Assembly: GCA_031254095.1 (NCBI GenBank) | Contig: JAIRVC010000306.1 | Location: forward strand, 1 to 8,157 | DNA length: 8,157 bases | Reading direction: 5' to 3' | DNA from: Acidobacteriota bacterium | GTDB lineage: Bacteria > Acidobacteriota > UBA6911 | Shown here: positions 1 through 5,949 of the stretch, one piece after another | How positions within the stretch are numbered: position 1 is the stretch's first letter | Layout of the letters: the number at the start of each line of letters is the position of its first letter | Notes under the pieces: generated by a model | Told to the model about the DNA's origin: nothing | Database searches by the model: none | The model's input: the letters and a program-made list of their open reading frames with translations, nothing else | Position numbers and translations under genes: made by a program

Positions 1-94
1 CGAGAGGTTGGCGCGAAAAAAACTATTGCTGCCAAGAGATAGTGCGCCAGAGGAAACTGCATGACGGGTTATGGTAAATGCACGGTTCGCATTT
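1..94. other. Non-coding flank, nothing recognised
   Basis: I see no supported gene here. All three plus-strand frames are open from the window edge for only a short distance, with stops at 40-42, 62-64 and 75-77. The end of a convergent plus-strand gene could therefore lie here, but 13 to 24 residues are not enough to identify one. No tRNA, terminator or promoter is convincing. Confidence 0.4.
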
Positions 95-271
95 TTAATC
101 CGAAGTTCGATATAAAAAATGGCAGTAAGCTATTGAGACAAAAGGGGATAATGACAAGATTAAAATTTCTGTTTATGGAAACATATATCGCCGTATAAAT
201 CACGGGATCCCTCTTGCTTACATGTATTTACACCTGATTTCACCTCTTTTTCATATCGAACTTCGGCTTAA
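95..271. repeat. 177-bp element bounded by 25-bp imperfect inverted repeats (MITE-like)
   Basis: The stretch 95-119 and the reverse complement of 247-271 match at 23 of 25 positions. The perfect core is CCGAAGTTCGATAT, at 100-113 and inverted at 253-266. Both arms begin with TTAA at their outer ends, and similarity stops abruptly outside TTAA. The 127 bp between the arms are A+T-rich and contain no meaningful reading frame. Such a layout is typical of small non-autonomous mobile elements or large extragenic palindromes. The right outer edge contains the TAA stop codon (268-270) of the neighbouring transporter gene, so if this is an insertion it landed exactly at the gene end. It has no U-tract after a compact hairpin, so it is unlikely to be an ordinary terminator. 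The inverted repeat is seen directly; mobility is inferred. Confidence 0.6.
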
Positions 272-1629
272 TTCTCTCGTTCCGCGAGTTCATTCTGCAT
301 TTTTACTATGTCTTCGTCCTTGAGCTTGTAGCCCAGGAAAAAAATGGCGGCGCCAAGCAGGCAGGTTACGGCATTTGAAAATGCGATCAGCGACCTGATT
401 CCTTCGACAACTTCCGGCGTCGGTTCGGCATTGGCGATGTAGCCGATCGCTATCAGGCCGGTAGTTACGACGGCGGTGCGCAGCAACACGCTGAGTTTGA
501 TGGGAAGATTCAGCAGGGCCATCGTAAATGCGCGGATGTTTTTGCCGTTTTTCCACTCTCCGTAAACCACCGTGTCGGAAAAAAGAGCGGTATTCATGCA
601 ACTGGCCATAACCACTGAGGCTGAGCCCAGGCCGAACATAATGGCGAAACTCCACGCGGAGGTTCCCGCAAATCGCGCGGCGGCGAAAATAATACCGGCG
701 GCCAGCATCGCCACCCAATAGGTGTGGCGTTTGCCAAGGCGCGGCCCGATCCAGGTGGCAATAAATGAGCCGCACAGCCCGAGAATCGCCGTTGTCAGTA
801 TGAATGGCGTCATGAAAGGCTCATTGTCCAATACGTATTTGCAGTAGTACACAGCCAGCGCGGAAACAAGCATAATGCTCAAACTGCGGAAAATTTCGGC
901 GATTATGAGCATCAGGAGCGGACGGTTGACGCATACGAGACGGACAATTTCCCAGACGGGAAGGGATGCTTCTTTTTGCGCCGTCTGAGCCGTTTCCTTG
1001 TCGTAGGGATCCATACCTGATGTCGCCCTGTAAATATAAAGATAACCCAGAATCATCAGGACGCCGGCTACGGCCACGGTTAAGGATGCGCCCGTCACCT
1101 GACTGGTGCGTCCGGAAAAGAATACGATCATCCACGGCCCGGCAAAGGAAAAGATCAATCCGGCGGCGGTCATGCCCTGGGCGCGGCTGGTGGACAGCAG
1201 GGTAAGTTCTTTCGTCTCTTTGGTCATGCGGCCGATCATGGCGCCGCCGCAGGCCGCTACAGTGTTCCATAAAAGATGACTGGCGGTGAACCCGATAATA
1301 ATGATAAAAGCCGCCAGACCGTCGGAACCGATCTTTGTGAACTGAAAAACAAACAGAATCGCGATAGGCAGCGGCCCGATAAGAAACCATGAGCGATACT
1401 TGCCGCCGAATTTCAGGTTGACTTTTTCCAGTATGATTCCTGAAAGCAGTACGCATACAACATCAAGCACGCCGGTGATATAAAGAATGACCTGGACGGT
1501 TTTCATGGAAAACTGCGCCCAGTCGGTCAAAAACATGGTGAAGTAGTACAACTCCATGCTGACCATGAGGACAAAAAACATGTCCGCGATACCGTAGCCG
1601 TACAACAGGGATTTTTTCAGTTCCTTCAC
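268..1629 (-). CDS. GPH-family (MelB-like) MFS sugar:cation symporter
   Basis: A 453-residue inner-membrane transporter of the glycoside-pentoside-hexuronide family (MFS_2), expected to import a sugar, glycoside or uronide with a cation. About twelve hydrophobic segments are visible. Family marks include the N-terminal GYGIAD (residues 11-16), the helix II Asp56 followed by Gly64, and the late SDTVVYGEWKNGK motif (351-363). Lys378 may match the conserved helix XI lysine of MelB. The second helix II acidic residue and its proline (DxxxDP in MelB) are replaced by Val60 and Leu61, and the Asp usually before YGEW is Val355, so cation coupling may differ. A longer ATG frame reaches 1761, but its first 44 residues are not family-like and overlap the upstream terminator. 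I therefore chose the GTG at 1629, which has AAGGAG ten bases upstream. A GATAAT box (1696-1701) without a good -35 could be its promoter. The substrate cannot be predicted. Confidence 0.88.
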   Translation of the reverse strand: MKELKKSLLYGYGIADMFFVLMVSMELYYFTMFLTDWAQFSMKTVQVILYITGVLDVVCVLLSGIILEKVNLKFGGKYRSWFLIGPLPIAILFVFQFTKIGSDGLAAFIIIIGFTASHLLWNTVAACGGAMIGRMTKETKELTLLSTSRAQGMTAAGLIFSFAGPWMIVFFSGRTSQVTGASLTVAVAGVLMILGYLYIYRATSGMDPYDKETAQTAQKEASLPVWEIVRLVCVNRPLLMLIIAEIFRSLSIMLVSALAVYYCKYVLDNEPFMTPFILTTAILGLCGSFIATWIGPRLGKRHTYWVAMLAAGIIFAAARFAGTSAWSFAIMFGLGSASVVMASCMNTALFSDTVVYGEWKNGKNIRAFTMALLNLPIKLSVLLRTAVVTTGLIAIGYIANAEPTPEVVEGIRSLIAFSNAVTCLLGAAIFFLGYKLKDEDIVKMQNELAEREN

Positions 1630-1639
1630 GATGCGTCCG

Positions 1640-1645
1640 CTCCTT
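1640..1645 (-). promoter_or_regulatory. Shine-Dalgarno AAGGAG that fixes the transporter start
   Basis: On the minus strand AAGGAG is followed by a 10-base spacer and GTG (1629-1627). The next codons read VKELKKSLLYGYGIAD, the usual opening of GPH transporters. This favours the GTG start over the in-frame ATG at 1761. Confidence 0.65.
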
Positions 1646-1720
1646 AAATTAAACCAATATAAACCTGCCTGATGCGATAAAACCTGAGAGGCCTTATTAT
1701 CACGCATATACCGGCCGGAA

Positions 1721-1768
1721 AAAACAAAAACCTGTGAAGTTTCAGTATTTTGAAACCTCACAGGTTTT
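1721..1768 (-). terminator. Strong intrinsic terminator downstream of the TPR gene
   Basis: Arms 1727-1744 and 1751-1768 form an 18-bp stem with a 6-base loop (1745-1750). Read on the minus strand, the only imperfect pair is a G-U wobble, and the stem is followed by UUUUUGUUUUUU through about 1721. Read on the plus strand the same position is an A-C mismatch, and only a short U-rich run follows, so the minus strand is the likely functional direction. It lies 70 bp beyond the TPR stop and just upstream of the transporter leader, separating the two transcription units. The right arm is itself nearly palindromic (AAACCT CAC AGGTTT), a form often seen in dispersed extragenic repeats. Confidence 0.85.
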
Positions 1769-1788
1769 ATATTTTCCGCAGGCGATCT

Positions 1789-1809
1789 CTGATTTTGGCA
1801 GAAAATCAG
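1789..1809. repeat. Small perfect inverted repeat between TPR stop and terminator
   Basis: CTGATTTT (1789-1796) and AAAATCAG (1802-1809) form an 8-bp perfect stem with a 5-base loop. There is no U-tract after it in either direction, so it is not a terminator by itself. It may help stabilise the 3' end of the TPR transcript, or it may be fortuitous. Confidence 0.45.
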
Positions 1810-1838
1810 GTTTTCGCTTTCAGTAAATCAAATTCTTC

Positions 1839-2921
1839 CTACTGAAGCGGCTTTAGTAGATCTTCGTCCGTCATCTCCTGCGCTCTTTTATACTGCCTTT
1901 CAATGCCGACGAGCGTATTGTTTTGCAGACTCCTGTGTATCTGCTCCATCAATTCCTTTGCCTTGGGCGCTATGGATTTATCATCCTTGTCGGCTTGCGG
2001 GCTTTCGCCAAAAAGCTGCGCTTTTGCAAACGCCATCCTGGCGTTAAGAATCTTTTTCTGTTCCCAGAGGCTGCGGCCGATCAGCAAATAACCGTTCGCG
2101 TATTTCTTGTCTCTAAGGGCTCTCATTAAATACGTTATAGAGTCGTCATATCTTTTATCGGTGAAATATGTGGCGCCGATATAGTGGTTAATCTCATGGC
2201 GGATGTCAGGCAGGAGTTTTGCCAGATCGGCGGGCGGATTCTTCTGTTGATCCACGGCCTTTAAAGTTGACTGCGCGTATTCCATGGTTTTGGCTGAATC
2301 TCCTTTAGCCAGATATTGCCGAAATAGATCATAGTGCCGCAGGACATCCGATGCCCCATCCGAGCCTTTCAGTATGGTTTCAGTCCATTCAACATACTTG
2401 GCTTCATTCTTCATTTCTTTATAGAGAGCGGCGATCTCTCTGGCAAAACCCACCTCAGGGGTCTTTTTGTACATCTCCTCCAACGCCCCAAGATATTTAT
2501 CCGTGTGCTTGAGATTCTGGGCGGCTACGGCAATCATGCGCACAATGCTTTCATCGCCGGGCTTAAAAGCGTTCCACTGCTCCGCCAGAGTTTCCAGTTC
2601 CTGGTATTTTTTTTCTTCGTAGCACCTGGAAAGGAGCACTTTATAAGAATTTTCGGCGTAGGGCGCCAGCTTGGATTCCTTATTTTTTTGCAGGAATTCC
2701 ATAAGCATCGCGCCGCTTTTTAAAATGTCGGTTTCCTTGTCGGCGGCTTCCCATGCCGCGTATTCGGCTTCATAAGCCGCGTATTCTTCTTCCGTCATTT
2801 CGACTTCTTCCGCTTCGTCCTGAAACGCGGCAACCGCCTGTTCAGCGGCGATTCCACAGACAAATAAAGTTGTTGCGGACGCAAGCAACAACGAAAGAAA
2901 CATTTTGGAATAGCGATTCAT
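1839..2921 (-). CDS. Exported TPR-like repeat protein, function unknown
   Basis: A 360-residue protein beginning with a clear signal peptide: basic MNRYSK, a hydrophobic core to about residue 25, and an AVAA cleavage site near residues 31-32. There is no lipobox with a cysteine at the right place (Cys22 lies inside the core), so a soluble periplasmic protein is likely. Residues 34-62 are very acidic and rich in Glu, Ala and Tyr. The rest is alpha-helical in pairs, with TPR-like units clearest at about 243-276 and 277-305, and degenerate helical hairpins at 83-225. The start is supported by GGGAGGA (2931-2937) nine bases upstream. The gene stands alone, with its own candidate promoter and a strong terminator. 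Its function is not recognisable; TPR solenoids usually bind other proteins. Its sequence is visibly more A+T-rich than the mur genes next to it. Confidence 0.85.
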   Translation of the reverse strand: MNRYSKMFLSLLLASATTLFVCGIAAEQAVAAFQDEAEEVEMTEEEYAAYEAEYAAWEAADKETDILKSGAMLMEFLQKNKESKLAPYAENSYKVLLSRCYEEKKYQELETLAEQWNAFKPGDESIVRMIAVAAQNLKHTDKYLGALEEMYKKTPEVGFAREIAALYKEMKNEAKYVEWTETILKGSDGASDVLRHYDLFRQYLAKGDSAKTMEYAQSTLKAVDQQKNPPADLAKLLPDIRHEINHYIGATYFTDKRYDDSITYLMRALRDKKYANGYLLIGRSLWEQKKILNARMAFAKAQLFGESPQADKDDKSIAPKAKELMEQIHRSLQNNTLVGIERQYKRAQEMTDEDLLKPLQ

Positions 2922-3089
2922 GAGTAATTTTCCTCCCGTAATTCTTTACATGTTTTCAGATTCGCCAACGCGGCCAATTGATCAGCTCTTTTCTTGCTCA
3001 AACGAGCCTTATTTAATCACAATTTATATGCCAGCGTCGAGGTAAATATCGGACGTACCATCAGGCTCGCATGATATGTAAAACACTAC

Positions 3090-3117
3090 ATTATGCACAT
3101 TCTGCGCCGCGAGACAA
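3090..3117 (-). promoter_or_regulatory. Candidate sigma-70-type promoter for the TPR gene
   Basis: On the minus strand TTGTCT (3112-3117) is separated by 16 bp from CATAAT (3090-3095). These match the -35 and -10 consensus at four and five of six positions. It would leave a leader of about 160 nt before the TPR start. The rest of the 246-bp gap between murJ and the TPR gene shows no open frame of interest. Confidence 0.4.
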
Positions 3118-3121
3118 CAAA

Positions 3122-3138
3122 TTTAACAAGGTGTTAAA
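3122..3138. promoter_or_regulatory. 17-bp dyad, possible operator
   Basis: TTTAACA (3122-3128) and TGTTAAA (3132-3138) are a perfect 7-bp inverted repeat around AGG. It sits just upstream of the candidate -35 box of the TPR gene and overlaps the U-tract of the murJ terminator. The size and symmetry suit a dimeric regulator, but no regulator gene is present in the window. Confidence 0.35.
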
Positions 3139-3161
3139 AAATCCCGATAGCCATGGATCGG
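3136..3161 (-). terminator. Probable intrinsic terminator of the murG-mraY-murJ operon
   Basis: On the minus strand, six bases after the murJ stop codon, CCGAT (3157-3161) and ATCGG (3144-3148) form a 5-bp stem with an 8-base loop. Two bases later comes a run of six T (3136-3141). The stem is short, so termination may be partial. A second ATCGG just before the stem could pair alternatively. Confidence 0.5.
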
Positions 3162-3167
3162 CCCCGA

Positions 3168-4802
3168 TTATTTTGGGTTTTTACCGGAGGCCCGAAATCG
3201 AATCCGCGTGCGGACGGCGCCGATGATATGCGCGGCTTCAGGCAGCTTCAATACAACGGCGGCGGTAAAATAAACCGCGCCAAAAAGAGCAAGCACAATG
3301 GAACCGGCGGCAAGCGGCGGCATTGCCTGCGTCCATTGTTTCAGCGCGAAAGCCGCGCCGGCGGCGCAAAGAGCCGCGCCCCATAATCTGGCAAGAACGG
3401 CAAGCGGAAGCCCGGTGCGCCCTATCCTGCGGTTCAGCGCGGCGCGCAAAAGGGCAAACTCAATCCACGCGGCGATCCCGGCGGAGACGGTCAGTCCGAT
3501 CAGGCCGGCACGTGCCGGAAGCCCAAGCCACGCGGGAACGGGAAACGCCAGCAGCCAGCCAAGTCCGGCCGTCAGGGCGACGCGCAGCGCGGCAAAACGG
3601 AACGGCGTGCGCGTATCCCGGAGAGCCCAGAACGCCGACATATAAAGCCTTCCAAGCGTGGCGGCAAGAAGGCCGACGGTTGAACCCGCCAGCGCCATCC
3701 AGACATACAGCCCGTCGGCGCGCGTAAATTTTCCGGTCTGATACAGAAGATTAACGATGCTGTCTCCAAGCGCCAGAAACGCGGCGACGGAAGGGACTAC
3801 AAAAAACGCGACCCTCCGCATGGCCTTTTCGAGCCGCTCACGCAAAGGCCCCGCTATGGTTTTGAGCGTTCCCGTGCGGCTTGCCATTTCCGGAAGCTCG
3901 GCGTTTGCTATGGACATGCCGAAAAGGCTGACGGGAAGCAGATATATCGTCTGCGCGTATGACATCGCCGCGACCGATCCCATCGGCAGAAAACTGGCGA
4001 TTATGGTGTCTATATAACCGCTGATCTGATTGACGCCGCGCGTGGCGACGCCCGGAATGAAATTTTTTATTACCGCCCGGATATGTTCGGACGCGGTGGT
4101 CAACTGAAATCGAAACCGTCCTATCAGGCGTAAAACAAAAGGCAGCTGCACGCCGAATTGCATAAGGCTTCCCGTAACCGCTCCCCATGCCGCGATTTCA
4201 GCCAGAGGGTAAGATTGCAGTCGTCCGCCGAATCCCGCAAGCGCGCCGATTATGGACAGGTTCCACAGGACGGGCGCAGCGTATGGAAGGAAGAATTTAC
4301 GGTGACTGTTCAGAACGCCCAGGCACCAGGCGGAAAGAACGAGAATGCCGACGCCCGGAAAAAGGATGCGAACCATGCCGATTGTCGCTTCGCGTTTTTC
4401 GCCGGTAAATCCGGGAGCGATAAGACCGATAAGCAGCGGCGTCGCCAGTATGCCCGCAAGTACGAGAAGCGCCATGGCAACGGCAAGGATGGAACCGACG
4501 GCGCGCGCGGTTCTGTCGGCTTCCTCTTTGTTTTTCGCGCCAAGGAGTCCGGCGTAAACCGGAATGAACGACGCCGAAAGCGCTCCTTCGCCGAACAGAT
4601 TTTGCAGCAGGTTTGGAATTTTAAGCGCGGCCTTAAAAGCGTCGGCCGCGTCCGAGCCGCCGAAATAATACGCGAAAACGCGCTCACGGACTATGCCCAG
4701 AACGCGGCTTGAGAAAATGCCCGCGCCGACCAGCACGGCGTTTTTTCCCGATTTTCCGTTTTCCGCCGTTATGGAATCCCCATGAGATATTCGGGACGAC
4801 AT
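3168..4802 (-). CDS. murJ: MurJ lipid II flippase (MviN family)
   Basis: A 544-residue polytopic membrane protein of the MOP superfamily that moves lipid II from the cytoplasmic to the periplasmic leaflet for peptidoglycan polymerisation. Diagnostic marks are SSRVLGIVRER (31-41), DAFKAALKIPNLLQNLFGEGA (54-74, allowing one gap in copying) and the LLPVSLFGMSIANAELPE region (288-305). About fourteen hydrophobic helices are present, and length is near the family norm with a slightly long hydrophilic N-terminus. Arg33 and Arg39 match the essential Arg18 and Arg24 of E. coli MurJ. The positions expected to match E. coli Arg52 and Arg270 are Gln67/Asn68 and Thr285. It follows mraY by six bases; the ATG is preceded by AGGA, which overlaps the mraY stop region, implying coupled translation. 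It is the last gene of the operon. Confidence 0.94.
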   Translation of the reverse strand: MSSRISHGDSITAENGKSGKNAVLVGAGIFSSRVLGIVRERVFAYYFGGSDAADAFKAALKIPNLLQNLFGEGALSASFIPVYAGLLGAKNKEEADRTARAVGSILAVAMALLVLAGILATPLLIGLIAPGFTGEKREATIGMVRILFPGVGILVLSAWCLGVLNSHRKFFLPYAAPVLWNLSIIGALAGFGGRLQSYPLAEIAAWGAVTGSLMQFGVQLPFVLRLIGRFRFQLTTASEHIRAVIKNFIPGVATRGVNQISGYIDTIIASFLPMGSVAAMSYAQTIYLLPVSLFGMSIANAELPEMASRTGTLKTIAGPLRERLEKAMRRVAFFVVPSVAAFLALGDSIVNLLYQTGKFTRADGLYVWMALAGSTVGLLAATLGRLYMSAFWALRDTRTPFRFAALRVALTAGLGWLLAFPVPAWLGLPARAGLIGLTVSAGIAAWIEFALLRAALNRRIGRTGLPLAVLARLWGAALCAAGAAFALKQWTQAMPPLAAGSIVLALFGAVYFTAAVVLKLPEAAHIIGAVRTRIRFRASGKNPK

Positions 4803-4808
4803 GAATTC

Positions 4809-5915
4809 CTATCGCAGCTTGAGCGTGGCCAGCGCCGCCAGCGCCAGAATGCCTGAAATAATCCACAACCGGATGACGACCTTGGTTTCCGCCAGCCCTT
4901 TATGTTGCATACGGTGATGCATTGGAGCGCGTATGAATATGCGCCGTCCGATCCAGCGGATGCCGATTTTATCCTGAATCTGGGAAGTCGCCGCCTCGGC
5001 AAGGAACATGCCGCCGAGTATCAGGAAAAGCGCTTCCTGCTGAAGCGTTACGCACATGGCGGCCGCGGCGCCGCCGATGGCCATCGACCCGGTGTCTCCC
5101 ATGAATATCTGCGCCGGGTAAGCGTTAAACCACAAAAAACCTATGCCCGCGCCGACAAACGCCGACGCAAAAACCGCGAGTTCGCCCGCGCCGGGTAGGA
5201 ACGGATAATTCAGATAGTTCGCGTAAATGGCGTTGCCGAGAAAGTATCCAAAAAGGCCCAATACGCCGACCACAAATACCGAGGGGACGATCGCCAGCCC
5301 GTCCATCCCGTCCGCGATATTGACCGAGTTGCCGACAACGACAGTGAAAAAGAAAATTATGGGGGCGTATATAAAGAGCGACTGAAATATCGGAAATTTC
5401 ACGAAAGGAACATAGAAAGCGCCCGCCTGCGCCGACGGCAGCGGCGACCACGGACTGACCATAAGCAACATCAGCGCCGCCGCGAAAAGCGCCTGCAAAA
5501 TAAGTTTTTTTGATTCTGACATGCCGCGGTCGCCCGATCGTTCGCGCATTTTGGCCAGATCGTCCATAAAACCAATCATGCCAAACCACGCCATTGCAAG
5601 AAGCACAACGACAAGAAACAGGTTTGAAAGGTTGCACCAGAGAATACAGGAAACCAGAACGCATCCAACTACGATCGCGCCGCCCATTGACGGAGTGCCG
5701 ACTTTGTCAAACGCGGAGGCCGCGCCCGTGCTGCGCCGCTGATCAACCATGCCTCTGCCGTGCAGGTAGCGGATAATGACAGGAGTCAGGCTCAGTGTAA
5801 GAATAATCGCGGTCAGCGCCGCGCCGATCGACCGCATGGAAATGTAGTCGGCCAGCCGCAGAAAAGAAAGCGTTTCAAAATGAGAATAAAGATATTTTCC
5901 AAGAAAATAGATCAT
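4809..5915 (-). CDS. mraY: Phospho-N-acetylmuramoyl-pentapeptide transferase MraY
   Basis: A 368-residue integral membrane enzyme that transfers phospho-MurNAc-pentapeptide from the UDP precursor to undecaprenyl phosphate, giving lipid I. About ten transmembrane helices are visible, and length matches the family (about 360). Motifs in order are KVGTPSMGG (71-79), GFMDDLAK with the Asp118-Asp119 pair (115-122), NSVNIADGMDGLA (196-208), FMGDTGS with Asp274 (271-277), and MHHRMQHKG (332-340). The last motif is normally HHH; here the third position is Arg335. The ATG overlaps the murG stop as ATGA, and an AAGGAGG Shine-Dalgarno (5929-5935) lies inside the murG end, a rather long 13 bases upstream. 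That SD can pair with a segment of murG, so translation is probably coupled to MurG synthesis. Confidence 0.95.
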   Translation of the reverse strand: MIYFLGKYLYSHFETLSFLRLADYISMRSIGAALTAIILTLSLTPVIIRYLHGRGMVDQRRSTGAASAFDKVGTPSMGGAIVVGCVLVSCILWCNLSNLFLVVVLLAMAWFGMIGFMDDLAKMRERSGDRGMSESKKLILQALFAAALMLLMVSPWSPLPSAQAGAFYVPFVKFPIFQSLFIYAPIIFFFTVVVGNSVNIADGMDGLAIVPSVFVVGVLGLFGYFLGNAIYANYLNYPFLPGAGELAVFASAFVGAGIGFLWFNAYPAQIFMGDTGSMAIGGAAAAMCVTLQQEALFLILGGMFLAEAATSQIQDKIGIRWIGRRIFIRAPMHHRMQHKGLAETKVVIRLWIISGILALAALATLKLR

Positions 5916-5949
5916 TGCGGGAGATTCGCCTCCTTTTTTCCGGAAAGGA
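5893..5949 (-). promoter_or_regulatory. murG-mraY junction: slippery heptamer, SD-masking hairpin
   Basis: Several signals overlap here on the minus strand. A_AAA_AAG (5939-5933) lies in the murG reading phase (codons GGA AAA AAG), five sense codons before the murG stop. Slipping back one base continues without a stop through GGESPA into the mraY ATG. The Shine-Dalgarno AAGGAGG (5929-5935) can pair through AAAGGA (5931-5936) with TCCTTT (5944-5949), a 6-bp stem with a 7-base loop. A second, A+T-rich 7-bp hairpin (5893-5909) covers the first mraY codons. The hairpins suggest that a ribosome finishing murG must open the mraY start. Frameshifting is possible but unproven. Confidence 0.4.

Noticed and set aside
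1..77. Possible C-terminal end of a plus-strand gene entering from the window edge
   Set aside because: Three frames are open for only 13 to 24 codons and none gives a recognisable sequence, so choosing one would be a guess.
247..271. Inverted repeat as terminator of the transporter gene
   Set aside because: The arms are separated by 127 bp and the distal arm is not followed by a U-tract, so it does not fit an intrinsic terminator.
290..1456. Two minus-strand open frames (161 and 211 codons) inside the transporter
   Set aside because: Both are out-of-frame shadows of the GPH transporter, whose own translation carries the family motifs.
1630..1761. 44-residue N-terminal extension of the transporter from an ATG at 1761
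   Set aside because: It would begin within the terminator stem, lacks family similarity, and a GTG with a good Shine-Dalgarno follows at the expected position.
2334..2723. Plus-strand 129-codon frame opposite the TPR gene
   Set aside because: It is antisense to a protein with a clear signal peptide and RBS, and its Phe/His-rich translation is typical of a complementary frame.
4158..4712. Plus-strand open frame of 184 codons opposite murJ
   Set aside because: It is antisense to well conserved MurJ sequence, with a low-complexity Arg/Lys-rich translation and no recognisable family.
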